Below are positions 25,723 through 34,713 of a DNA stretch of 64,000 bases, piece after piece. A model generated the notes under the pieces. It made no database searches. It was not told the origin of the DNA and saw only the letters and a program-made list of their open reading frames with translations. Made by a program: the position numbers and the translations under genes. The first letter of the stretch is position 1. Each line of letters starts with the position of its first letter. The DNA comes from Leptolyngbya subtilissima AS-A7 (GTDB lineage Bacteria; Cyanobacteriota; Cyanobacteriia; Phormidesmidales; Phormidesmidaceae), in the NCBI RefSeq assembly GCF_039962255.1, contig NZ_JAMPKY010000011.1:186001-250000 (forward strand), given 5' to 3'.

Positions 25723-27879
25723 CTAGAAATAAATCAGCAGGTTCAACCCTGGGATGGTGCGCGAGAGCGTCCACAGGAGCAGCGCTGTGTAGAGCAGACC
25801 CAACCCCCATTGATACCACACCAAAGCGGTAATCAGCCCCGGCACATGCTCGTCTCGTAATCGAATGTCATTAAAGCCAAATTTTAGCCAGTTGTTGAGA
25901 CTAAAGTCTAAATAATTGAGCCAGTTCCAGCGGCGATCGAGCAGCAGGTAAGTGTAGCGATCGCGAAAAAACGGAAACTTCGGAATTACCGGCAGGCGGG
26001 CGATCAAGAGCCGCAGCTGGCGCAGGCTGCCGTCTTCGACAAAATAGCTTTCTGCCATCAAGTCATGGTAGCGCCCCCGCTTGATCAACAGACCAATCAG
26101 CACGGCGGGCACCGGCACTAGCAGCATAAACAAAAAGCCCAGGGTGAGCAGCGGGTAGTCGGCGGAGCGCAGTAGGGCATTGAGCCCCAGCCCCAGCAGC
26201 AGGCTACAGCCTCCCCCCAGCCACAGCCCCTCCGCCAGCGGCGGCAGAATTGGGGTGGCCCGGCGGCGACGGTAGCGATCGACCAGCCAAAACATCAGCG
26301 CAAAGGTAGGAATCGCCACCAGCCCCAGACCAAAGGTGAGGCCAAAGCTGGTGCCGTAGCGGCTCAGCACCACCAGCGCCCCCAGCCACAGCCACTGCAA
26401 AGCCAGGGTGAATCGCCGGGTAATGGGGAAAGTGTCGCGGGCAAAGATGCGATCGCGCACCTTTAGATACGCTGCCAGGTCAACCCCCGGCACGCTCAGC
26501 ACCCCCTCAGTGCCAATAAAGGTCCGGATTTGGCGCTGGTTGACCACCGCTGCCGCCTGGGTTTCGGTAAAGCCCGCCCGCACCAGGGCCGCCACCGAAG
26601 CGGTGTTGACGTTGGTGCCCAGCAGCCGCTGCTGCCAGCTTTTTAGCCGTAGGCGCTCGGCGGTATAGGCAATCGAGTTAGCGTCGCTAATCTGCTCCTG
26701 ATTGCGAAAGTTGCGCTCCAGGTTGCGCAGCAGGGTCTCGTTACCCGCCAGCTGCGGCACCGAAAACACCCGACCAATTTTGCCGGGGGTGCCCAAGATC
26801 TGGGTTTGCTCCAGACTAAACTCCAGACCGGCTACGTTCAGGTAGGCCCCTGGCAGAAATATCGCATCTCCCAGATCGACCTCGCCACCGACCATGGCGT
26901 TGCGCAGGTTGACCGGCTCGCCAAAGCGGGTCTGACGCAGCACCAGCGGCGCGTCAAAGCGGGCTTCGGTAAAAAATAGCGCCTTGGCAAAGTAGCTGCG
27001 CACAAAGAAGGCGCTGCTCTGCCACACCGTGCGGGCAAAGTCGGCCACCCCCTGCCACTGCACTCGGCCAAAGTTTAGATCGCCCGCCAGCACCGCCCGA
27101 CTAAAGTTGGCATCGGCCTTAAACTCGGCTCCCTGAAAGGTGGCACCGCTGCGCAGCTGACTCTGATCAAACCGGGCTGGCTCAAAAAACAGGCTGCCCT
27201 TGGCCTGCAATCGCTGGCGAAAGTCGGCCCCCGAAAAATTTACCGCTTGGTTGAAGCGCGCCCCGCCCACAGAGAGCCCCTGCTTAAACACCGCCCCGCT
27301 AGCCAGCACTCGCCCCAAAAAGAACGTGTCGCCCCCCAGCACCTGGCCCGTGAAGCGGGTCTGCACCGCCACCAGCGGCGCTTTGAACAAATAAATTTGC
27401 TGGCTGCTGCCCTGCCCCTGAATCAGCAACGATTGGGAGAGCCGGCTGAGCTGAAGCAAGCGCTGGCGATCGCGCCTCAGTTGCGCCCGCCCAGCATCGC
27501 TCAGCAGCGGTGAGAGGTTGTCGCCATAGAGGGGTTCGCGCTGGCCTAGGCGCTGCAAGTCGAGATCGCCCTGCACTATGGCATAGCTGAGGTCGAGCGC
27601 TGGGGTCGTAGCCGGTTTTTGCAGCCCGCTGCTCAGCAGTCGGTAAAAGCTATCGGTCAGGGGGCTGTCCGGCCCTAGATCGATGGTGTAGTAGCGTAGG
27701 TCAATGGCAGGCCTGCCCTCCCGCTGCACTGGGGCCGCCAATCGCTGGCGCAACAGGTCCAATGTCAGAGGTGGGTGGCTATCAGCCGCCAGGGCCGGGA
27801 GCGGCTGAGCGATCGCCACTCCCGTCACCAAAACCACAAGTCCCAACCAGGCTATCCACCGCCGCCAGGGGTTAGGCAC
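25723..27879 (-). CDS. Secreted/membrane fusion: pentapeptide-like repeats, HhH domain, 5 membrane helices
   Basis: 718 residues. A cleavable signal (1-32, ending PALAA) precedes a domain with DLSYAIVQGDLDL, then degenerate pentapeptide repeats (about 170-350: ARFNQAVNFSGADF, ATFQGAEFKADANF, ARFDAPLVLRQTRF, VNLRNAMVGGEVDLGDAIF). Residues 422-478 look like a ComEA-type helix-hairpin-helix pair (VNTASVAALVRAGFTETQAAAVV, then LSVPGVDLAAYLKVRDRI). Four membrane helices (about 490-600) and one C-terminal helix (about 690-715) follow, with a cytoplasmic-looking loop between. The repeats and HhH would be outside the membrane if the signal is cleaved. I know of no function for this arrangement. It follows the M23 peptidase gene by only 6 bases, so the two are co-transcribed. 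Confidence 0.82.
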   Translation of the reverse strand: MPNPWRRWIAWLGLVVLVTGVAIAQPLPALAADSHPPLTLDLLRQRLAAPVQREGRPAIDLRYYTIDLGPDSPLTDSFYRLLSSGLQKPATTPALDLSYAIVQGDLDLQRLGQREPLYGDNLSPLLSDAGRAQLRRDRQRLLQLSRLSQSLLIQGQGSSQQIYLFKAPLVAVQTRFTGQVLGGDTFFLGRVLASGAVFKQGLSVGGARFNQAVNFSGADFRQRLQAKGSLFFEPARFDQSQLRSGATFQGAEFKADANFSRAVLAGDLNFGRVQWQGVADFARTVWQSSAFFVRSYFAKALFFTEARFDAPLVLRQTRFGEPVNLRNAMVGGEVDLGDAIFLPGAYLNVAGLEFSLEQTQILGTPGKIGRVFSVPQLAGNETLLRNLERNFRNQEQISDANSIAYTAERLRLKSWQQRLLGTNVNTASVAALVRAGFTETQAAAVVNQRQIRTFIGTEGVLSVPGVDLAAYLKVRDRIFARDTFPITRRFTLALQWLWLGALVVLSRYGTSFGLTFGLGLVAIPTFALMFWLVDRYRRRRATPILPPLAEGLWLGGGCSLLLGLGLNALLRSADYPLLTLGFLFMLLVPVPAVLIGLLIKRGRYHDLMAESYFVEDGSLRQLRLLIARLPVIPKFPFFRDRYTYLLLDRRWNWLNYLDFSLNNWLKFGFNDIRLRDEHVPGLITALVWYQWGLGLLYTALLLWTLSRTIPGLNLLIYF

Positions 27880-27885
27880 CGAACC

Positions 27886-28575
27886 CTACAGCGCCGCCTG
27901 CTGGCCAACATACATAGCCCGCAGCACCAGGGCTGGGTCAACCCAGTTGTCTTGATACTTTAAGGCCCAGTGCAGGTGCGGCCCGGTGGTGCGGCCCGTC
28001 ATGCCCACTCGGCCAATGCGCGCCCCCGCCGGAATGGCCTGGCCCGCCCGCAGCTGAATGCCGCCGTCGCGATCGACCATGACCTTGTTCTGGCCACTGC
28101 CCTCCACATGCCCCTGCATGTGGCAGTAGATGTGGGTCCATTCCCCCGATTTAATCGCCATGGAGGTGCCGCAGGCCCCGTCGCCTTCAACCCATAGCAC
28201 TTCGCCCGCCCACCAGTTGCGAATATAGCTGCCGTTGGGGGCTGCTAAGTCAAGGCCGTAATGAAAACGAGAGCCACCGTTGTAGGGGTCGCTGCGGTAG
28301 CCAAAGGGGGAGGTGTAGGTTTGGAAGTTCTCGACCGGAAACGAGGCTCGAGTCCAGAGCGCAGCGGTCAGGTCTTGAGCGTTGGCCACCGGTACCGAGC
28401 GGGGCACCGCTACTGAGATTAAGAAGGCTGTAGCCAACCCTAGCCCGAGCAAGGCTCTGCGGCGAGGTCTTTGCCTCCAACCGCTCGCCAAACTACGAAC
28501 TAAAGTCTTAACCACGCCGGGTTTGAATTGAGCAGCAGAAGTCAGTCTGGGGAGATTGCAGAGTCGCCAATTCAT
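27886..28575 (-). CDS. M23 family metallopeptidase
   Basis: 229 residues from the ATG at 28575 (a TTG at 28614 would add 13). A hydrophobic segment (LLGLGLATAFLISVAVP) after a basic stretch acts as signal or anchor. The catalytic LytM domain covers the C-terminal 140 residues: FGYRSDPYNGG, the zinc-binding HYGLDLAAP (H-x3-D), HIYCHM and GPHLHWAL (H-x-H). All metal ligands are present, so it should cut peptidoglycan cross-links in the periplasm. No LysM or SH3 targeting domain is visible. It is the first gene of a unit with the pentapeptide membrane protein 6 bases downstream. Confidence 0.9.
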   Translation of the reverse strand: MNWRLCNLPRLTSAAQFKPGVVKTLVRSLASGWRQRPRRRALLGLGLATAFLISVAVPRSVPVANAQDLTAALWTRASFPVENFQTYTSPFGYRSDPYNGGSRFHYGLDLAAPNGSYIRNWWAGEVLWVEGDGACGTSMAIKSGEWTHIYCHMQGHVEGSGQNKVMVDRDGGIQLRAGQAIPAGARIGRVGMTGRTTGPHLHWALKYQDNWVDPALVLRAMYVGQQAAL

Positions 28576-28614
28576 GGTGTAAATCGCGATCGGAGGAGCA
28601 GCGAACGTCGCCAA

Positions 28615-28982
28615 TTAGCTTATCCCAGATCTCAGAAGTGGGACACTTTTCAAATTGGATTTTTACTCACCCCCGAGAAATGGTGAGCGGTGCATGAATT
28701 AGCCTGTTTTATGCTGCCAAAATTTCGTTAGAGCGAAATTAAAGATTGCCGCAATATCCCCAGGCTGGGACCATAGGGAGAAGCCCTTCTATCCCCTGTC
28801 CATCGGCTTTCTGCCAGACTCAACCGTGAGCCAGCGCTACACTGGATGCCCCTTACCTGAGCTAGAAACGGGACAGGCCAAGTTGCAATAAGCTTTGTTG
28901 CAGCAAAGCTACATTGGTTGATGAAGTTCCTTGGGGAGATGCTGACGCCGAACTGACTATATGTCGGCGTTGGCTGAGGATT
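28615..28982. other. Gene-free stretch with two small hairpins
   Basis: 368 bases between the minus-strand aminotransferase-like gene and the M23 gene. No coding frame is convincing. AATTTCG-TTAGAG-CGAAATT (28721-28740) forms a 7-base stem. ACGCCGA at 28945 pairs with TCGGCGT at 28964 (12-base loop), 13 bases after the stop of the aminotransferase-like gene, and may act as a weak terminator. The promoter of the M23 operon should be in the 28576-28720 part, but I cannot name its boxes. Confidence 0.5.
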
Positions 28983-30305
28983 CTAGAGACAGTGGGCGAG
29001 TTTCTCAATTAGGCGATCGCATTCCTCAAGGGTGTTGTAGTGCACCATGCTGACCCGCACCACGCCCTGCTGGGGCAGCAACCCCAAGTCTTCGATTAGC
29101 CGCAGCGCATAGAAGTGGCCGTAGCGAATGCCAATGTTGTGGGCGTCGAGCTGGGGTGGAATTTGGTCGCTGTTCACCCCCTCCACCACAAAAGAAATGG
29201 TGGAAACGCGCTCCGTCGGGTCGGCGGTGTCTCGACCGATAATGCGAACTCCGGGCCGACTGTGTAAGAACGAGAGCAGCCGTTCGTTGAGCGCTCCTTC
29301 ATGCTTTTGAATCAGATCAAAGGCTTGGGCAATGGGGTCAGCATCACCAGGCTCGCCATGGTGCCGTGCCAGGGCTGCAAAATATTCGGTGATTGCCGTC
29401 AGGCTATAGCTCAGCTCGTAGCTGCTGCCCCCCGGCTGAAATTTGTAGGGTATCGCCGTGTCGTCGATGAAGTAGTGGTTGTAGCCAGGCAGGGCCAGCA
29501 GCAGCTCTTTTTTGCCGTAGAGCAGCGCCATGTGGGGGCCATACACCTTATAAAGGCTAAAGGTGTAGAAATCGACATCGAGAGCTTGCACGTCGATGCG
29601 ACGGTGGGGTGCAAAGGCGACCCCATCGACACAGAGCAGAGCCCCGTGGGCGTGGACGAGATCGGCGATCGCCCGCACCGGATGAATGCTGCCTAGAACA
29701 TTTGACGTGTGGGTGACGGCGACTAAGCGAGTTTGCGGTGTCAGCAGAGCTTCCAAATCCGCCAGATCGAGCTCAAAGGTAGTGGGGTTTACCTGCCAGA
29801 TTTTGACCACAATGCCCTCGCGCTCTAGCTCCACCCAGGGGCTAATGTTGGCCTCGTGGTCGGCATTGGTGACGATAATTTCATCGCCCGGTTCAAGGGT
29901 CGGGCGAAAGCACTGGGCCAGCATGCGCAACAGTGCCGAGGTACTGGGGCCGAGCACCACCTCTGCTGGGTCGGCGGCGTTGATCAGTGTGGCCATGGCC
30001 TTGGCCCCTGCCGCTACTCGCTCCGTCGCCAGCTGCGACACGGCGTAGCTAGCCCCTAGCTGCACGTTCGACTCGTAGAGAAATTCGGTGATGCGATCGA
30101 CCACGGGCTTGAGAATCTGCGCGCCGCCCGCATTGTCAAAAAACACCCAGTCGCTCGCCAGTGCGGGGAACTGCTGACGGACAAAGTTGAGATCGAGGGT
30201 GGCGGGGGGATTGTGGGTAAGGGGCAAGGTTGACTTATCCAAATGTTCTTGCAGGGCGGGTTTGACGCCATGGGAGACGTTCTGATCGCCTCTCAAGCTC
30301 CCCAA
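28983..30305 (-). CDS. Cysteine desulfurase-like class V aminotransferase lacking the catalytic Cys
   Basis: About 440 residues; the start is uncertain because only TTG/GTG codons are available upstream of LDLNFVRQQFPAL. The fold is that of SufS/NifS: VFFDNAGGAQILKPVV, TSALLRMLAQ, NADHEANISPWVEL, the cofactor Asp in LLCVDGVAFAPH and the PLP Lys in FSLYKVYGPHMALLYG. In SufS the active Cys sits in R-T-G-H-H-C; here the equivalent segment is RYGHFYALRL, with Tyr. This agrees with the VC1184-type subfamily of desulfurase-like proteins, whose reaction is not settled. Desulfuration by the usual persulfide route looks unlikely. Confidence 0.85.
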   Translation of the reverse strand: MGSLRGDQNVSHGVKPALQEHLDKSTLPLTHNPPATLDLNFVRQQFPALASDWVFFDNAGGAQILKPVVDRITEFLYESNVQLGASYAVSQLATERVAAGAKAMATLINAADPAEVVLGPSTSALLRMLAQCFRPTLEPGDEIIVTNADHEANISPWVELEREGIVVKIWQVNPTTFELDLADLEALLTPQTRLVAVTHTSNVLGSIHPVRAIADLVHAHGALLCVDGVAFAPHRRIDVQALDVDFYTFSLYKVYGPHMALLYGKKELLLALPGYNHYFIDDTAIPYKFQPGGSSYELSYSLTAITEYFAALARHHGEPGDADPIAQAFDLIQKHEGALNERLLSFLHSRPGVRIIGRDTADPTERVSTISFVVEGVNSDQIPPQLDAHNIGIRYGHFYALRLIEDLGLLPQQGVVRVSMVHYNTLEECDRLIEKLAHCL

Positions 30306-30540
30306 TTCTAAAGGGATCTACAGCGAGTGTGGGCTTGAGCACTCCCAGGCGTGAGGAATCGGTGACGAGCTGGGTGTACGGGCCTGCCGCAAGGAATTGT
30401 CTTTGACAAATTGAGGATGATACCCAACTAAATTCCAATTGCCTGGTGTCATGGGTGAGGCCGCGATCGCCAACCTCATTTGTTCCAGGTTCAAATCTGG
30501 CGACCTCCTATAAACCAACCCGCTCCGGTAATATTTTGGG

Positions 30541-33042
30541 ATGACTGAAACCCCATCCCTTCCCCAGATTCCGTCCCAAGCGTGGCAACGACCCCTCGGC
30601 CAGCCGTGGGAGCACCACTACATCGTGCGCTACGCCAGCAACCTCGACGATGGGCCCAACCACGGGGCTCCCCTAGGTGGACTGGGGGCGGGCTGTGTTG
30701 GGCGATCGCCTAACGGTGACTTCAACCTCTGGCACATGGATGGCGGCGAGCATGTGTTCCAGAGCTTCCCGGGGTGTCAGTTTAGCCTGTGGGAGCAGGG
30801 GGGCGGCAGAACCCAGACCTACGCCCTCAGCACCCAGCCGCCCGAGGATGGCAGTCTGTCGTCGTGGTCGTGGTATCCGGCATCGACCAAGGCCTGCACC
30901 ACGGGCAGCTACCACGCGCTGTATCCCCGGAGCTGGTACCGCTACGAGAATGTGTTTCGCGCCCATATCACCTGCGAACAGATTTCGCCTATCTGGCCCG
31001 ATAACTATAGAGAGGCTAGCTACCCGGTGGTTGCCTTTGAGTGGACGGCCCACAACCCCACCACGACACCCATCACCCTGAGCATCATGGTGAGCTGGCA
31101 AAACATGGTGGGCTGGTTCACCAATACGCAAAAATCGCCCGAGGTGCTGCTGCGCGATGACGGCAGCCCCTACTACGACTACGTACCCGCGATCGCCCAA
31201 AGCACCGGCAACTTCAACGAGTTCATTAACGCCGACGGTCTTAAGGCGCTCGTAATGAACGGAGCTTGGCAGGGTGAACCTAAAGAGGGCGATGGCCAGT
31301 GGTGCATCGCCGCGCTGGACGACTCCAATGTAGAAGTTTCCTATGATCTGCGCTGGAACCCGGCGGGCAACGGGCGCGACCTGTGGGATTCTTTCGCCAA
31401 ACTGGGGCGGCTGATGAATCTGCTGGATACCTCTCCGGCAGAGGCAGGCGAGCAGATCGGCTGTGCGATCGCCCTGCGCTTCACCCTGCAACCCGGCGAA
31501 ACACGCCAGATCCCCATTGCCCTAGCGTGGGATTTGCCCGTCACAGAATTTGCCGCTGGGGTAAACAACTACCGCCGCTATACCGATTTCTTTGGCACTG
31601 ATGGGCGGAATGCGAGGGCGATCGCTTTCGATGCTCTAACCGAGTACAAGACCTGGCAGCAGCAAATCACCGCTTGGCAGCAGCCGATTCTCGATCGGCC
31701 TGACCTGCCCGACTGGTTCAAAATGGCGCTGTTCAACGAACTGTACGACCTGGCCAGCGGCGGCACCCTGTGGAGCGCCGCTACTGAGGCCGACCCCGTG
31801 GGCCAGTTTGCGGTGCTGGAGTGCATCGACTACCGCTGGTACGAAAGCCTGGACGTGCGCCTCTACGGTGGTTTTGCCACCCTGTTGCTGTGGCCCGAGC
31901 TAGAGAAAGCCGTGCTGCGCGCCTTTGCCCGTGCCATCCCTGCCCAAGACGAGCGGCGGCGGATTATTGGCTACTACGTCACTATGGGGCTAGAAAATCC
32001 CCCCGCCATCCGTAAGCTGAAAGGGGCCACCCCCCACGACCTCGGTGCCCCCAACGAGCACCCCTGGGCGCAGACCAACTACACCAGCTACCAAGACTGC
32101 AACCTGTGGAAAGACCTGGGCAGCGACTTTGTGCTCCAGGTCTACCGCGCCTACCAATTCACGGGCGCGACGGATGTGGCCTTTCTCAAAGACTGCTGGC
32201 CCGCTGTGGTTGACACCTTACAATACCTGAAGCAGTTCGATCGCGACGGCGATGGCATTCCCGAAAACGAGGGTGCCCCCGACCAGACCTTCGACGATTG
32301 GCAGCTGAAGGGCATTAGCGCCTACTGCGGCGGGCTGTGGCTCGGGGCAATGGAGGCGGCGATCGCGATCGCCGAAATCCTCACCGCCGCTGGACTGGCC
32401 CCCGGCAACACCCCGATTCTGCTCAGTCAGTACCGCCGCTGGCTCGACAATGGCCTCAAGGCCTACCACCCCAAGCTGTGGAACGGCCGCTACTACCGCC
32501 TCGACACTGGCAGTGGCTCGGATGTGGTGATGGCCGACCAGCTTTGCGGCCAGTTTATGGTGCGCCACCTGGGCCTGCCTGACCTGGTGGAGGAGGAATT
32601 TACCCTGTCGGCCCTCGATGCCATCTACGACGCGTGTTTTGTGAAATTTAACCAGGTGGTCCAAAGCCAGGAACGGCCGCCCCAGCAAAAGTTTGAGGGG
32701 GCTCAGCTCGGCAACTTTAGCGCCGCGACGTTGAAGATGGCGATCGGTGCAGCGAATGGCGTGTTGCCAGACGGTTCTCCCGAAGACCCTGACAGCACCC
32801 ACCAGCAGGAGGTATGGACGGGCATCAACTTTGGTCTGGCGGCGTTCTTTGCCCAGATGGGGAAGACGGAAGAGGCTATGGCGATCGCTCAATCCGTCAT
32901 CCAGCAAATCTACGCCTACGGCCTACAATTTCGCACTCCAGAGGCGATCACCGCCCTGGGCACCTACCGCGCCTGCCACTACATGCGCCCTATGGCAATC
33001 TGGGGTTTGTACGATGTGTTAACCACGGGTCGGAATTTCTAG
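30541..33042 (+). CDS. GH116 family beta-glucosidase (GBA2-like)
   Basis: 833 residues. The N-terminal beta domain has GAPLGGLGAGCVGRSPNGDFNLWHMD, typical of GBA2-type enzymes, and the C-terminal (alpha/alpha)6 domain carries both catalytic acids: Glu400 in FNELYDLASGGTLW (nucleophile) and the Asp pair 585-586 in TFDDW (acid/base). Family members hydrolyse beta-glucosides, including glucosylceramide in animals; the cyanobacterial substrate is unknown. There is no signal peptide, so it works in the cytoplasm. It has a 235-base upstream gap and is followed by vapBC. Length and motifs are complete. Confidence 0.92.
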   Translation: MTETPSLPQIPSQAWQRPLGQPWEHHYIVRYASNLDDGPNHGAPLGGLGAGCVGRSPNGDFNLWHMDGGEHVFQSFPGCQFSLWEQGGGRTQTYALSTQPPEDGSLSSWSWYPASTKACTTGSYHALYPRSWYRYENVFRAHITCEQISPIWPDNYREASYPVVAFEWTAHNPTTTPITLSIMVSWQNMVGWFTNTQKSPEVLLRDDGSPYYDYVPAIAQSTGNFNEFINADGLKALVMNGAWQGEPKEGDGQWCIAALDDSNVEVSYDLRWNPAGNGRDLWDSFAKLGRLMNLLDTSPAEAGEQIGCAIALRFTLQPGETRQIPIALAWDLPVTEFAAGVNNYRRYTDFFGTDGRNARAIAFDALTEYKTWQQQITAWQQPILDRPDLPDWFKMALFNELYDLASGGTLWSAATEADPVGQFAVLECIDYRWYESLDVRLYGGFATLLLWPELEKAVLRAFARAIPAQDERRRIIGYYVTMGLENPPAIRKLKGATPHDLGAPNEHPWAQTNYTSYQDCNLWKDLGSDFVLQVYRAYQFTGATDVAFLKDCWPAVVDTLQYLKQFDRDGDGIPENEGAPDQTFDDWQLKGISAYCGGLWLGAMEAAIAIAEILTAAGLAPGNTPILLSQYRRWLDNGLKAYHPKLWNGRYYRLDTGSGSDVVMADQLCGQFMVRHLGLPDLVEEEFTLSALDAIYDACFVKFNQVVQSQERPPQQKFEGAQLGNFSAATLKMAIGAANGVLPDGSPEDPDSTHQQEVWTGINFGLAAFFAQMGKTEEAMAIAQSVIQQIYAYGLQFRTPEAITALGTYRACHYMRPMAIWGLYDVLTTGRNF

Positions 33043-33110
33043 GCCGGGCTAGGATAGAAGGCGACGCAACGGCTTTCCTGTTGGCTCGTTTTCATTTAGG
33101 TCTGTTCCCT

Positions 33111-33323
33111 ATGAAAATTACGCTCAATGTTGATGAAAAACTGCTTGAGGAGGCGCTGCAGCTCACGCAGCTCACCACCCAAGAAGAGTTATTGAGCCTT
33201 GCCTTACAGGAACTTGTCAAATCACGACGTAAGAAAAACTTGCTCGACCTAGCAGGGAAAATCCGTTTTTCTCCAGATTTTGACTATAAAGCTCTGCGCG
33301 AAACTCGTCATGTTGCTGATTGA
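33111..33323 (+). CDS. vapB: VapB-type antitoxin
   Basis: 70 residues from the ATG at 33111; the longer open frame upstream is an out-of-frame shadow of the glucosidase. MKITLNVDEKLLEEALQLT is a ribbon-helix-helix strand and first helix (VapB/DUF2191 type), followed by TQEELLSLALQELVKSRRKK and a C-terminal tail that should wrap the toxin. It overlaps the vapC start by 14 bases, the usual arrangement for coupled antitoxin and toxin. It should repress its own promoter, which would be in the 33043-33110 gap. Confidence 0.88.
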   Translation: MKITLNVDEKLLEEALQLTQLTTQEELLSLALQELVKSRRKKNLLDLAGKIRFSPDFDYKALRETRHVAD

Positions 33324-33678
33324 TACATCAGTGTGGATTGGTATCTTTCGCGATCGCAGTGGTCAAGTGCGCCAAAAGCTCGAAACCTTAATTGCCGCTC
33401 GTCAGGTCTTACTCAACCGATTCACTCAGCTTGCACTGCTTCAGGGCAGCTTAAACGAGCAAGAGTGGACAATTCTCTCGACTTATCTAGACGAACAGGA
33501 CTACGTTGAGCTGACAGCTTCCTCTTGGCAAGCCGCTGCCCGCATTTACTATGACCTACGCTGTCAGGGCCTGACCGTTCGCAGTCCAGTTGACTGTTGC
33601 ATCGCTCAATCTGCAATCGAAAACGATTTGCTTTTGGTTCACAATGATCGCGACTTTGAAACCATTGCCCAAGTTTAG
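33310..33678 (+). CDS. vapC: VapC-type PIN domain toxin, one active-site acid missing
   Basis: 122 residues from the ATG at 33310 (the frame extends to 33280 but LLIDTSVWI is the usual PIN start). PIN nucleases cut RNA with three or four acidic residues that bind Mg2+. Here Asp5 (LLIDTSVW), Asp95 (SPVDCCIA) and Asp113 (HNDRDF) are present, but the family's second acid, normally Glu in a (V/M)(L/A)ELLQG-like segment near residue 42, reads QLALLQG with Ala42. The toxin may therefore be weak or inactive. It overlaps vapB by 14 bases. Confidence 0.88.
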   Translation: MLLIDTSVWIGIFRDRSGQVRQKLETLIAARQVLLNRFTQLALLQGSLNEQEWTILSTYLDEQDYVELTASSWQAAARIYYDLRCQGLTVRSPVDCCIAQSAIENDLLLVHNDRDFETIAQV

Positions 33679-33832
33679 ATCGCTCCACAACCTTCGCTTT
33701 CAACCTTAAATCCTGTCTAACCCGAGACCTGCGCCTAAAGATGACCCGTAAAAGAAAATACACTTGAACTATATTTCTCGTCTTCCTTAACCTTATCCAT
33801 TTGTCCGTCCGCCTAGTACCTACTCCCCGCCC

Positions 33833-34705
33833 ATGCGCCCTGCTCCTCCCGATCGCAAACTGCCCGACCCGCTGCCGCCGCGCTATGTAGACCCCAGCGT
33901 TCCGGCTGAGCCTTGGCCTACATCAACCCCGCAACCTGTGCCGCAGCAGCCTCGTCGATCGCCCTTCCGTCCCATTCGCACGGTTTTCAACGCGTTGATT
34001 GGTGGCGCGGTGCTGGTGGGTATTGCAGCAGGGGTTGGGTTTTGGCGATCGGGCGATCGCTTTCTCGAAGGCGTGCGCATCATGCTGACCCCGGCCCCAG
34101 CAGAGCCGCAGGTGGATGTCCGATCCGTCGTCGTTCAGCAGCTGCGGGGGGCCAGCGAGCTGACCACGGCGATTTTTGCCATGGAGGCGGTGGTACCGAC
34201 CAAGAGCGATCGCACCTTGGCGGGCTACGTGATTGGTTCCACCAACCTTCTCTATATTGCCTACGGCGAAGTGCGGGCCGGTGTCGACCTAGCCGAACTT
34301 ACCGCTGCCAATGTCCAGGTGAGCGGGGAGAACTCAATTCAGATCACCCTGCCGCCGCCCAAGATTCTTGACAGCAAAATCGATCTCAGCAAATCAAACG
34401 TGTTTGACTACAGCCGCGGTTTTTTAGGCCTTGGCCCAGATACCGCCCCCGAGCTACAAGAAAAAGCTCAGCAGGAGGCGCTGGTCAAAATTGAAGAGGC
34501 CGCCTGTAGCGAGGGTCTGCTGGCCGAGGCCAACCGTCGCGCCGAAATCACGGTTGGTCAGCTCCTGGCCACTGCCGGCTTTGAAACCGTCACCGTCACC
34601 ACCCAGCCGCCGACTAATTCCGCCTGTGCAGCGCCTGCAAATAGCGATACAGTGTTACCGGGTTTACCAGTACCCAATTTGCCCCCTGAAGAACCTGGCC
34701 AATAA
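33833..34705 (+). CDS. DUF4230 membrane-anchored protein
   Basis: 290 residues. The N-terminal 45 residues are proline-rich and cytoplasmic, followed by one membrane helix (ALIGGAVLVGIAAGVGFW). The extracytoplasmic domain fits DUF4230: VVVQQLRGASELTTAIFAMEAVVP, TNLLYIAYGEVRAGVDLAEL, ITLPPPKILDSKIDLSKSNVFDY and EEAACSEGLLAEANRRAEITV. The family's function is unknown. It is the first gene of a compact + strand group: an 8-base gap to a GST gene, then 3 bases to glcE. Confidence 0.82.
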   Translation: MRPAPPDRKLPDPLPPRYVDPSVPAEPWPTSTPQPVPQQPRRSPFRPIRTVFNALIGGAVLVGIAAGVGFWRSGDRFLEGVRIMLTPAPAEPQVDVRSVVVQQLRGASELTTAIFAMEAVVPTKSDRTLAGYVIGSTNLLYIAYGEVRAGVDLAELTAANVQVSGENSIQITLPPPKILDSKIDLSKSNVFDYSRGFLGLGPDTAPELQEKAQQEALVKIEEAACSEGLLAEANRRAEITVGQLLATAGFETVTVTTQPPTNSACAAPANSDTVLPGLPVPNLPPEEPGQ

Positions 34706-34713
34706 GGATTCCC

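Noticed and set aside
30673-31491. 272-residue antisense open frame over the glucosidase gene
   Set aside because: It lies opposite a well supported GH116 gene with complete motifs; long antisense frames are common in GC-rich DNA.
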